From Candidatus Gastranaerophilales bacterium (GTDB lineage Bacteria; Cyanobacteriota; Vampirovibrionia; Gastranaerophilales; Gastranaerophilaceae): a DNA stretch of 64,000 nt. Each line of letters begins with the position of its first letter. The first letter of the stretch is position 1. Made by a program: the position numbers and the translations under genes. The stretch lies in assembly GCA_944322935.1 (NCBI GenBank), contig CALUQO010000005.1:1-64000 (forward strand), written 5' to 3'. Below are positions 26,394 to 34,494 of this stretch, piece by piece. The notes under the pieces are model-generated. The model saw only the letters and a program-made list of their open reading frames with translations, ran no database searches and was not told the origin of the DNA.

Positions 26394-29021
26394 TTACCAT
26401 TCGATAATTACTACCCCCGGCGTGCCGGCACCACCGCCGCCATATGCTGCTTTACCGCCGGCACCGCCGCCGCCGCCTGCACCGTATGTCAGGTCAAGCG
26501 GGTGGCCGCCTGTGGTCAAAAAGCTTGTCACTGCACCGAGTACTGAAGCATTAGATCGATTCGGATCCCATGTGTCGAATATCTTGGCGCTTTCGCCACT
26601 CCAGCTTGTATTGCCGTCTGTTTTACCGCCACGCGGAACAATTTTTGCACGGTTGGATTCGTTTTCAATAGGAGACGGTGCACCGTTGGCTCCCGGTACT
26701 GATTCCGTGCTGTTTGCTGCAATCATCTTTTTGGCCTGTCCGCCTTTGCCGCCCTGCAGCTCGAACATTGGTTTTGAAGACGGGCCTTCAAAAATTCTTG
26801 TAGTACCGCCCTGTCCGCCGTCAGACGAACCACCGCCCGGCATGCCGGGTTTGCCTATAATAACTCTTAAATTGCCGAGTTTTTTAGTCATGGTGCTTGT
26901 ATACTGTCCTGCTTCACCGCCTGTACCGCCGTAGGCCGAAGACTTAATAATTGTTACATAGCCTTCTTGACCATCTTCACCGTACAAGACACCATAAGAA
27001 TTTACAAGATCATCGGTTTGGATATAGCTTTTTACCTGTTCGCCAGCACCGTAACCGCCAGACCCGGGGTCACCCTGATATCTTTGTCTGTCGAACATGG
27101 CTGCTACATCGTAGTCTTCGCCGTCTTCCGTATCAGTAGACACATACTCTTTTACGGGATCCTGGAAATACGGGTAATCAAGACCTGTCCAGAAGTTTTC
27201 CGTTGTGGAGAAGTTCATGATTTTTGCCTCGCCGGATCTTGCCGGGTGGCTTTCCGGAATCTCTGCCGTGTATACGCAGGTGTTAATACCATAGCTCGGG
27301 TTGTCAAAGTATTTCGGTCTTACACGCTGTGCATCATCACCTTTTTCATAATATTCACCTGCGTGATAGTTTGTAGAGCATGTCCAATAATCTCGGGTTT
27401 CAACACAGGTCTCACCGGTACAAGTTTTGCTCGGGTCTTCTTCTGTTGGGCAGGAATATGTGTATGGTTCCCATTTAATACACTCTGTGAATGGCCCGGC
27501 TTCCGTACAATCATCCACCCCGACACACTCACCTGAGGCATAATGTACTCCCACACTGCAGTCATAATCATCGGGATAATCAGTTCTTACGCCAGCCACA
27601 ACTTCGTTTTCTATTACAGGTATATTTATATAAAAGTCTATAGGCAGCAGTTTTCTGGCTGCACCGCCTTTGCCGCCTGATGCGGTAAGAACGTCTTTGC
27701 CCAAATAAACGGTTGTGTCACCACCATTAATACCCTCTGTACCGTCAGACACATTATCAGTTTTTAATATAAGATTAGTGAAAGAATTGTCAGGTACATA
27801 CAAACCAACTGTATGAGATGATGAAGTTATTCTTCTGCCTTTGCCCTGCTGGCCGACTGTGGCATAAATACCCTGTCCGCCTTTTAAGAAGATAGGATTG
27901 CCCTCCAGTTCTTTATTTTGCTCGCCTTTTTCTCCGCCCACACCGGGGAGGTTCCAGCATTTTACGTTAGGTTTTTTGCTGTCCATGTCACTCAGGTACA
28001 AACCTTTATAGCTTTGTTCGGCTATTTCCTTTGACATGGGCCAGTTATCTTCCGCAAAGCAAATACCTTTGTTTTTAAGTTCGGATTCCGTGCCTATATC
28101 AGTAGGCAGGTATTTATATTTAAAATCATAGGCGCTTATTTTTTCACCTACAAATTGACCTTTTTCGTCAGTATAGCTGACTTTGGGTTCGGGGTTTTGT
28201 GTTCCGTAGTCGTAATTGTCAGTAAATCTTTTGTCGTTTTGATACAAAAGTTTGTAATCAAAACCCGATACTGGCAGGTCAAAGTAGCCGTATTCATAAG
28301 TTTTTGGATGATACGGGTCTTCACTTTTCAATGCATCGCCTAAATTTGAGCAGTCAAGCTGATATTGGCCTTTTACATCACACGGGGTCGGGTTTCTGCT
28401 CGGGTCATAGGTTTGTGCTTTTTGGTCCCATGCCCAATCTTCATGCCAGGGGCCGCCCTGATTGCCTTCAGAAACACCGCCTGTTGCCGCACCGTGGTGA
28501 TCTTGAGACTGCTGTATAAAATATTTAGCTTCGTTTAAGTCGAAGCCCTGTGCCGTTATCTGGTCTTTGGCTTCGCCGCAGGCCATGCCGCCGCCGCCAC
28601 CGCCGCCGCCTACGGCAACAATGGAGTAGTAACCGTCATTTTCAACATTGCCTGCGTAAATACCGGCATCGTCATCTTTTGAGTTATACACGCTTTCAAA
28701 GTCGCCGGCTGTACCGCCGCCGCCGCCACCACCGCCGCCCACGGCTCTAATTGTAAAGTTTTTTGCGTTAGCAGGGGGGGTAAATGTACAGAAAGCAGCA
28801 TCCGCAAGCTCAAAATCCGAGGTTTTGCCTCTGTACACGGTTTTGATAACGTGTTTTCCGTCACTGTTCAGGGTGCAAATCCATTTACCGTGTTCTGCAA
28901 CATCTTTGTGTTTTCTTGTTATTACGGGCACAAGCGCCGCAGCAAGCAGTGCCGCTATCAACAGCAGTATCAATGCTTCTGCAAGTGTAAATGCCTTAGA
29001 TTTCTTTTCCATATTTATCAT
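26394..29021 (-). CDS. Prepilin-leader glycine-rich surface protein (875 aa)
   Basis: Largest of the three paralogues. The leader MINMEKKSKA|FTLAEALILL has Ala at -1 and Glu at +5. After the helix come GKWICTLNSDGKHV and FTPPANAKNFTIRAVGG, then Gly runs (up to nine in a row) for most of the length. The C-terminus is GTPGVVIIEW. Two non-Gly inserts interrupt it: a Tyr/Asp-rich part (about residues 150-340) and a Cys-rich part (about 475-590; SCPTEEDPSKTCTGETC) that is probably a disulfide-bonded domain. The GC content rises sharply because of GGN codons. Likely an exported fibre tip or adhesin. Confidence 0.8.
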   Translation of the reverse strand: MINMEKKSKAFTLAEALILLLIAALLAAALVPVITRKHKDVAEHGKWICTLNSDGKHVIKTVYRGKTSDFELADAAFCTFTPPANAKNFTIRAVGGGGGGGGGTAGDFESVYNSKDDDAGIYAGNVENDGYYSIVAVGGGGGGGGMACGEAKDQITAQGFDLNEAKYFIQQSQDHHGAATGGVSEGNQGGPWHEDWAWDQKAQTYDPSRNPTPCDVKGQYQLDCSNLGDALKSEDPYHPKTYEYGYFDLPVSGFDYKLLYQNDKRFTDNYDYGTQNPEPKVSYTDEKGQFVGEKISAYDFKYKYLPTDIGTESELKNKGICFAEDNWPMSKEIAEQSYKGLYLSDMDSKKPNVKCWNLPGVGGEKGEQNKELEGNPIFLKGGQGIYATVGQQGKGRRITSSSHTVGLYVPDNSFTNLILKTDNVSDGTEGINGGDTTVYLGKDVLTASGGKGGAARKLLPIDFYINIPVIENEVVAGVRTDYPDDYDCSVGVHYASGECVGVDDCTEAGPFTECIKWEPYTYSCPTEEDPSKTCTGETCVETRDYWTCSTNYHAGEYYEKGDDAQRVRPKYFDNPSYGINTCVYTAEIPESHPARSGEAKIMNFSTTENFWTGLDYPYFQDPVKEYVSTDTEDGEDYDVAAMFDRQRYQGDPGSGGYGAGEQVKSYIQTDDLVNSYGVLYGEDGQEGYVTIIKSSAYGGTGGEAGQYTSTMTKKLGNLRVIIGKPGMPGGGSSDGGQGGTTRIFEGPSSKPMFELQGGKGGQAKKMIAANSTESVPGANGAPSPIENESNRAKIVPRGGKTDGNTSWSGESAKIFDTWDPNRSNASVLGAVTSFLTTGGHPLDLTYGAGGGGGAGGKAAYGGGGAGTPGVVIIEW

Positions 29022-29092
29022 AAACAGATTTGCTCCTGTTATCTTATTCCAGTTGTTACATTTAGTTCTTATTTTATTATATTTGTTTTATT

Positions 29093-29160
29093 AAGGCACT
29101 CTCAATCCACCTTTGAATGTATTTTTTTTGGTATTTTTTGTGGAAATTGAGAGTGCTTAA
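29093..29160. repeat. Long imperfect inverted repeat between two pilin genes
   Basis: AGGCACTCTCAATCCAC (29094-29110) pairs with GTGG-AA-ATTGAGAGTGCTT (29140-29158), with a T-rich loop of about 29 bases. It lies between the stop of the 654-residue gene and the start of the 875-residue gene. It could modulate mRNA stability or read-through; it lacks a U-run on the minus strand. Confidence 0.6.
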
Positions 29161-29172
29161 TATATTTTGTTT

Positions 29173-31092
29173 TTACCAGGTAACAAGTACTATACCGGAT
29201 GCGCCGTTACCGCCTTTGCCGTATTGTACCTTGCTCCAGTCGAAGTCACCGGTACCCAGGGCACCGCCGCCGCCGCCGCCCATGCCGGGCATTGCCATAG
29301 TTTTAGCACCGCAGGAGTTACCCGAGCCAAGGCCTTCGTATTTACAGCTGCTTTTGCCGTGAGATATACCGCCCAGGGATTCTTCAATGAAGTTGCCGGA
29401 GCCAGCTGCATTTTTTACAATTTCCTGCAAGTTTGAAGGAAGAGCGCTGGCAATGCCGTCTTCGCCTTTAGCTTCGTATGAGCCCGATTCAGGATCAATA
29501 CCGTTTGCTCTTATATCACCGCCAAGACCGCCATCAGCAATGATTCTGCTGCCAAATCTTGAAAACATGCCGTCAGCTCCGTCAGCACCGTTTTCTTGAC
29601 CGCCCTGACCGCCTTTACCCGGGAATACTTTGACATAGCCGTCTTGTTTTTCCTGAGGGGTTGACAGAGGGGATTTTGTATAAGAGTAGAAGGATACCGC
29701 TCCGGGCTGGCCGCCGCCGCCGCCGTATACAGCAACTTCTTGTACCTGTACAAAGCCGCCCTGACCGGCCGAGCCTGTTTTACGATAGTCTCCGCCAAGA
29801 CCGCCGTTGCCAAACTGCGAAGGAACCATATCTTTAAGGATAAAAGGGAGTCTTGTACCTACTTCGCCGAGGCATTGCTGTGTGCCGTTATTGTCACGAC
29901 AGATATAGCCGTTAGGTTTATTCTTACGTTCGTCTTCTTTCCAGGGCTCCTGTATAATTGCAGAACCGATAATACCTTCTGCATGATTTTTTTGTTTAGT
30001 TTCTATACCATGTTCTTCAAGAAATTCTTTGGCAGCAATTTTAACAAAAGGATCCGCACCAAACAGCAAGCCTTTTTTAGATTCAAAACCATTTAACTTA
30101 GCAATTGCATAAGCATCATATTCTGCAGAACCGTCTTGTCCGCCTGTACCTTTACATTTCCAGACGCCTTTTTTACGTACGTGCTGGCCGCCACCGCCGC
30201 CGCAAGCAATTATTGTTAACTGCTGGCCGTCAGCGTTTATACCTGCAAATGCGGAGTTAAGACCATAACCACCGCCCTGTTTTCTGTCAGTAGGATGGTT
30301 GCCTGCCAGAATAGTGGTAACAGAAGCTTCAATTGCTTGAAGTGCATTAGCACCAAACAAAATGCCTGTGCCTGCAGCAGTACCGGCCCATGTTGCCATT
30401 GCCGAGCCGAATAAACCTGCAGCAATACCGCCTGTTAATACCCCTGCTACTGCTACACCAATCCAGGCTACAGGCACAAATAAATCCAAAAACACATTAA
30501 TTGGCTTTTGAGGTTGACCACCCGCACCGCCGGGGCCTGCAGCAGCTGTATAAACTTCATTAGGAGACAGTTTTGCCTGGGCAATTACAGCACCGCCTGA
30601 GAAACCGCCGCCGCCGTCACAACCGACACCGCCGCCGCCACCGCCGCCGCCGCCGCCGATAGCTACGATTTGATATATACCTTCACTTGCCGGAACAAAC
30701 GAATTGTCTGTTGAATCAGGGAAGAACACCTTTGACTGTCCGGTGCTGGACATGCCTGCGGCACCGCCGCCACCGCCGCCGACTACCGTAACATTAAAAC
30801 GTGTTACGCCTGCCGGAGGGACAAATTTTGCATATTGCTGTACCTGTCCGTTGACAACTTCCGACCCGACAAGGCTGGCGTCGGGAACGCCGTCTACGAA
30901 TACTTGAAGGTCACCGTTGGCATCGTACATTGCCATCCAGGTATTTTTATCCTGTGAGGCTTCCCTAAGTTCTTTTGAGTGTTTGATTACCGGAATACTG
31001 GCTAGCGTCATCAGAACGATAACCATCATGGTTATTAGCACTTCCGCCAGTGTGAAGGCTAAAAATTTTTCTAGTTTTGTTTTTGATATCAT
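29173..31092 (-). CDS. Prepilin-leader glycine-rich surface protein (639 aa)
   Basis: First gene of the locus. The start at 31092 (MISKTKLEKFLA|FTLAEVLITM) has GAGGAG upstream, while the frame extends 15 codons further without need. Leader cleavage after Ala12, Glu at +5. A helix is followed by NTWMAMYDANGDLQVF and FVPPAGVTRFNVTVVGG, then Gly runs, ending GASGIVLVTW like its two paralogues. Unusual is an internal hydrophobic Ala/Gly stretch (VFLDLFVPVAWIGVAV onward, about residues 195-255), long enough for one or two membrane-like helices inside the supposed ectodomain. About 150 bases separate it from the next gene. Confidence 0.8.
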   Translation of the reverse strand: MISKTKLEKFLAFTLAEVLITMMVIVLMTLASIPVIKHSKELREASQDKNTWMAMYDANGDLQVFVDGVPDASLVGSEVVNGQVQQYAKFVPPAGVTRFNVTVVGGGGGGAAGMSSTGQSKVFFPDSTDNSFVPASEGIYQIVAIGGGGGGGGGGVGCDGGGGFSGGAVIAQAKLSPNEVYTAAAGPGGAGGQPQKPINVFLDLFVPVAWIGVAVAGVLTGGIAAGLFGSAMATWAGTAAGTGILFGANALQAIEASVTTILAGNHPTDRKQGGGYGLNSAFAGINADGQQLTIIACGGGGGQHVRKKGVWKCKGTGGQDGSAEYDAYAIAKLNGFESKKGLLFGADPFVKIAAKEFLEEHGIETKQKNHAEGIIGSAIIQEPWKEDERKNKPNGYICRDNNGTQQCLGEVGTRLPFILKDMVPSQFGNGGLGGDYRKTGSAGQGGFVQVQEVAVYGGGGGQPGAVSFYSYTKSPLSTPQEKQDGYVKVFPGKGGQGGQENGADGADGMFSRFGSRIIADGGLGGDIRANGIDPESGSYEAKGEDGIASALPSNLQEIVKNAAGSGNFIEESLGGISHGKSSCKYEGLGSGNSCGAKTMAMPGMGGGGGGALGTGDFDWSKVQYGKGGNGASGIVLVTW

Positions 31093-31329
31093 GCGCTGCT
31101 CCTCAATTTTTCTAAAAAACAACATGATTATCGGCATTTTATAAAAAAACTTTAATTTTTTTAGTGAATTGTGTCAATTTCGTTACAAAAAAACCAGAAT
31201 TTATATAAAAAGCCTATATTATATAAATACCCATTTTTGATACTTTTATAACATGTTTATTAAGTTTTGTAAAAATGAATTTTTTAAACAAAGGCAAAAT
31301 ACTTGACACGCACGGGTTTTGGTTTTTTA

Positions 31330-31872
31330 TTAATATTTAAAACATCCCTTCTCATGGTCATCCACCACCCCTATCGCCTGAAGGTAGGAGTAGACAATAA
31401 CCGTGCCGACGTATTTCATCCCGCGTTTTTTCAGGTCTTTTGATATTGTGTCGGAAAGCTCCGTGCTGGCCGGAAGTTTGACATATTGTTTTTTTACAAC
31501 CTTGTTGTTTGTAAAGCCCCAGATGTAGTTTGAAAAGCTGCCGAACTCCTTTTGTATTTGCATAAATATTTTTGCGTTGCCGATTGCACTTGCGATTTTG
31601 TTTTTGCTTCTTATAATTTTTTCGTTTTTCAAAAGTTCGTTTATCTTATCCTCGCCGTAGTTTGCAACTTTTTTGACATCAAAATCGTCAAAAGCGGCTT
31701 TAAACGCCTCGCGCTTTTTTAGCACCGTCAGCCACGACAGGCCGGCCTGAAAAGATTCCAACACAAGAAGTTCGAACAAATCCCTGTCGTCGTACTTTGG
31801 CACGCCCCATTCTTCATCATGGTATTTTATGTAAACCTCTGACTTTTCGTCCACCCAGCTGCATCGTTTCAT
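31330..31872 (-). CDS. tag: DNA-3-methyladenine glycosylase I
   Basis: Removes 3-methyladenine from alkylated DNA as the first step of base excision repair. Tag-family hallmarks are present: the N-terminal MKRCSW with zinc ligand Cys4, YHDEEWGVP holding the next His, the LESFQAGLSWLTVLKKR helix-hairpin region, and the C-terminal zinc pair H-x3-C in DDHEKGC. The ATG at 31872 is preferred to a GTG nine bases upstream. It is divergent from ogt, whose start is 55 bases away, so the two alkylation-repair genes share one promoter region. Confidence 0.95.
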   Translation of the reverse strand: MKRCSWVDEKSEVYIKYHDEEWGVPKYDDRDLFELLVLESFQAGLSWLTVLKKREAFKAAFDDFDVKKVANYGEDKINELLKNEKIIRSKNKIASAIGNAKIFMQIQKEFGSFSNYIWGFTNNKVVKKQYVKLPASTELSDTISKDLKKRGMKYVGTVIVYSYLQAIGVVDDHEKGCFKY

Positions 31873-31927
31873 GGTTAACACACTCTCCCTTTTTATCTAT
31901 AATACAAATATAAAAGGGCAATTAAAA

Positions 31928-32440
31928 ATGTTTTACAAATCGTATTATTTTTCGCCGATAGGCAAGATGCTATTGGTCAGCGACGGTGAAAGCCTATGCG
32001 CGCTGCGCATTGAAGGACAGAAATATTTTGATGTAAACCCAGACAGAATGCCGGGAAACGACAAGCTTGAAATTTTTTGCAACACAAAACGCTGGCTTGA
32101 ACGCTATTTTGACGGACAGAATCCGGATTTGAATACTCTGCCGCTTTCCCCGCAGGGCACGGAGTTTCAAAAAGCCGTATGGAAGGTTCTTTGCAATATT
32201 CCGTATGGCAAAGTCGTCACCTACGGTGACATTGCAAGAAAAATAAACAGAAACACACGCTGTGCGCAGGCTATTGGCGGGGCTGTCGCGCGAAATCCGA
32301 TTTTGGTGATTATTCCCTGTCACAGGGTCATTGGTGCTGACAAAAGTCTTACGGGTTATGCAGCAGGTGTGGACAAGAAATTGCAGCTACTGAAGCTGGA
32401 GAACGCCGGTGGGGCAAATACATTCACCACGAAAACATAA
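31928..32440 (+). CDS. ogt: Methylated-DNA-[protein]-cysteine S-methyltransferase
   Basis: Suicide repair protein that takes the methyl group from O6-methylguanine. The active site IIPCHRV has the acceptor Cys131. The HTH part (TEFQKAVWKVLCNIPYGKVVTYGDIA) and RCAQAIGGAVARNP are typical. The start is the ATG at 31928 (MFYKSYYFSPIGKML, 170 residues) with AAGGGC about eight bases upstream. The last ten residues (NAGGANTFTTKT) differ from a second copy of the gene's 3' end at 32749-32877, suggesting that this tail was replaced by recombination. It is divergent from tag. Confidence 0.95.
   Translation: MFYKSYYFSPIGKMLLVSDGESLCALRIEGQKYFDVNPDRMPGNDKLEIFCNTKRWLERYFDGQNPDLNTLPLSPQGTEFQKAVWKVLCNIPYGKVVTYGDIARKINRNTRCAQAIGGAVARNPILVIIPCHRVIGADKSLTGYAAGVDKKLQLLKLENAGGANTFTTKT
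32309..32417 (+). repeat. Direct repeat, copy 1 (inside ogt)
   Basis: Identical at all but four of 109 positions to 32749-32857. It covers the codons from IIPCHRV to ENAGGA. Confidence 0.9.
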
Positions 32441-32496
32441 TCAATCTGCAGGATATATCAATTCTTTATAAAGATATTGGATTAAAAAATACAATT

Positions 32497-32745
32497 CTTG
32501 CTTTATTTGCACCCCATTCTTTGACGCAAAGAACGGGGTGCCCCCAAGAAACTTCCGACCAGTTGTTCCGTTCAAACAGAAAGTAACACAAACCTGTGCT
32601 CGGCAACTCGGGCTATATAAATTGCTTTCCTTAGATAAATTAAAGTGATTGTTATAATTACATAGCCCTCAAACAAACCTCGCTCGTAGTTGTTTGTGAA
32701 ACTTTCTGTAATTCACTTCACAAAGGTCGGTTTTTTTGATTTATT
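32497..32745 (-). repeat. Dispersed structured element, complete copy (minus strand)
   Basis: Collinear, on the opposite strand, with 45070-45270 and with 1-70. Nested pairings are visible. Outer: 32576-32584 with 32701-32709. Inner: GGGCTAT (32610-32616) with ATAGCCC (32662-32668). Plus a separate 15-3-15 hairpin at 32510-32542. The equivalent inner helix at 45 kb has different bases but pairs equally well. It sits between ogt and its duplicated 3' end. Confidence 0.7.
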
Positions 32746-32748
32746 TAT

Positions 32749-32877
32749 ATTATTCCCTGTCACAGGGTTGTCGGTGCTGACAAAAGTCTTACGGGTTATG
32801 CAGCAGGTGTGGACAAGAAATTGCAGCTGCTGAAGCTGGAGAACGCCGGTGGGGCAATCACAGGGGATAGAGTATAA
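32749..32877 (+). pseudogene. Duplicated 3' fragment of ogt
   Basis: The reading frame continues from the active-site region ([13 protein letters not shown]) to a stop at 32875-32877, giving an alternative end [12 protein letters not shown]. There is no start codon or N-terminal domain. It is a fragment left by duplication or by recombination between two ogt copies. Confidence 0.85.
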
Positions 32878-32880
32878 CGG

Positions 32881-33747
32881 TTATTTTTTTATACAAAATC
32901 TATCAAGTATTTTTTCATCCGTCCGTTTATGTTTGCGGGGTCTGTTTGATACATTGCTGTCATGAACAACTTCCAACCACATTGGCTTTCCAGGGGTTTT
33001 GATTAACAAAAAATTTGGGCATTTTAATCTGACATTATCATGCCATTCAAAATACACTGTATCAAAATTTGATTTAAGATTTTCTACCATAGCAAGAAAA
33101 TGATACGAATTGTTTGAATATTCGTATACAAAATTAGTTTTATCCTCTAAAATTGCACCGTTTGCAAAACTTATGAACATTTTATTTATTGGTAAAAAAT
33201 AATCCTTTACTGTTTTTACATAATTTAGAGGAATAGCATCATCATTATCCAGACGAATCGTCATAACCCAATCTGCATTATGACTGTATTTAATCACTAC
33301 TTTTTTCAACAGCTCGGTATCCCAGTATTCAGTGTAATAAGGGATAAAAATACCGTTCAATTCTTCTTCATATTTTTTTATTTTTTCTTTGTATTTTTCA
33401 GGCGTTTTTGGATGAAAAAGCACAATGGCTTTATAGTTTTTATCAGTTTGGGCTTTTAACGAAGGGATATAATATCTTTCAAATAAATCAAATCTCTTTT
33501 CCAGATATTGTTCATTTAAAATATCTTCATAATATTTGTCATTATAGGCAATGCTAATATTAAACTTTGTGATTACAAATGTATCAAAGTCAATGTTTTT
33601 TCCTATTTTAAACAAACGTAACAATTTATGTTTTAAACAAAACAGCTTTTGCACAAGAATTAGTTTGTTAAATTTAATTTTTATCCCGCAAAAAATAATC
33701 TGTTTCTGGTTATCTATATCGTTTACAGAAAAAATTTTTTTAAACAT
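32881..33747 (-). CDS. Putative rhamnosyltransferase-like glycosyltransferase
   Basis: A 288-residue protein resembling the putative rhamnosyltransferase family (PF11316-like). It has the pattern RFDLFERYYIPSLKAQTDKNY, then VLFHP, then WVMTIRLDNDDA (about residue 165), whose Asp residues would bind metal and nucleotide sugar, and a late WLEVVHDSN. The first 28 residues (IFSVND..KQIIFCGIKIKFN) are an N-terminal copy of a module found at the C-terminus or in the middle of four other genes of this locus. AT-rich like the rest of the cluster. It lies downstream of the coupled operon, after a non-enzymatic gene, and next to the ogt fragment. Confidence 0.65.
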   Translation of the reverse strand: MFKKIFSVNDIDNQKQIIFCGIKIKFNKLILVQKLFCLKHKLLRLFKIGKNIDFDTFVITKFNISIAYNDKYYEDILNEQYLEKRFDLFERYYIPSLKAQTDKNYKAIVLFHPKTPEKYKEKIKKYEEELNGIFIPYYTEYWDTELLKKVVIKYSHNADWVMTIRLDNDDAIPLNYVKTVKDYFLPINKMFISFANGAILEDKTNFVYEYSNNSYHFLAMVENLKSNFDTVYFEWHDNVRLKCPNFLLIKTPGKPMWLEVVHDSNVSNRPRKHKRTDEKILDRFCIKK

Positions 33748-33849
33748 TAGCCGCCAATTTGTACCGTTAATTACCCTATCATCAGTATCCTATAACAAAA
33801 TTCAAGGTTAAACAACTCGAAATTGCAACAGTGAGTAACAGCAAAATTT

Positions 33850-34401
33850 TTAAATTCTCTTATGCATGCTCCCGATTGACGAAGAACCGCCTGAGGAAGA
33901 GTTGTTTGAAGAACCCAAGAGTTTGCCCAAAAGGTCATCGCCGTCTTTGTTTGAGGTTCTGTATGTATCTGCATAAATTCCGGTGCCCACATCCGTGGAG
34001 GTTTCACCCTTCTTTAGCCCCTGCAAACGCAGTTGCGCCGCCTTTATGGCTTTATCAAGGGTTGTGAAATCTATTTTTGACATGTCATAGTTGTTGTAAA
34101 GAGCGTAAAATTTAATGGATTCGGCTTCTGCAATCATTGATTCAATCGCGGCACGGTTTTTTGTGGCAATGTTGGATATATCAAGGTTGGCAAGTCTTTG
34201 CTGCAGAACATCCGTATTCTCGCTTCGCAGCTGCTGGCGGTGAGCTTCTTCCTGCTGTGCCATACGGATACGGTATTCCTCCGGAGTTTCCGTAACTTTG
34301 CGGATATTTCTTGCGCTATCTAAGGCCGCATCTCTTTGTTTTTGCAAATCTTTTGAAAACGGCGAGGTAATATAAGCATCAATGTTCATTTCATCCGACA
34401 T
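33850..34401 (-). CDS. Hypothetical coiled-coil protein
   Basis: I do not recognise this 183-residue protein. Residues 15-130 are predicted helical and charged (EEYRIRMAQQEEAHRQQLR), then comes a Gly/Thr turn region and a Ser/Gly/Asn-rich tail (SSNNSSSGGSSSIGS) ending MHKRI. It has no cysteine, no signal peptide and no membrane segment. It sits inside the sugar locus but is less AT-rich than the transferases around it, so it may be an older neighbour. Confidence 0.6.
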   Translation of the reverse strand: MSDEMNIDAYITSPFSKDLQKQRDAALDSARNIRKVTETPEEYRIRMAQQEEAHRQQLRSENTDVLQQRLANLDISNIATKNRAAIESMIAEAESIKFYALYNNYDMSKIDFTTLDKAIKAAQLRLQGLKKGETSTDVGTGIYADTYRTSNKDGDDLLGKLLGSSNNSSSGGSSSIGSMHKRI

Positions 34402-34494
34402 ATTTCACACCCTAAATTTTTTATCTTCCACTTATTCATTATAAACCATGAAGCGGAATTTTTTTGCTAGCTATTTGGAGGATTTTTTTATCAA

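Noticed and set aside
26308-26934. Long proline-rich reading frames opposite the glycine-rich genes (also 25046-25420, 28550-28750, 29117-29436)
   Set aside because: They arise because GGN runs read as CCN (Pro) or GCC (Ala) on the other strand; no ribosome sites, and the minus-strand frames have proper leaders and conserved ends.
29093-29160. Rho-independent terminator between two glycine-rich pilin genes
   Set aside because: The stem is imperfect with a very long loop, and no U-run follows on the minus strand; kept only as an inverted repeat.
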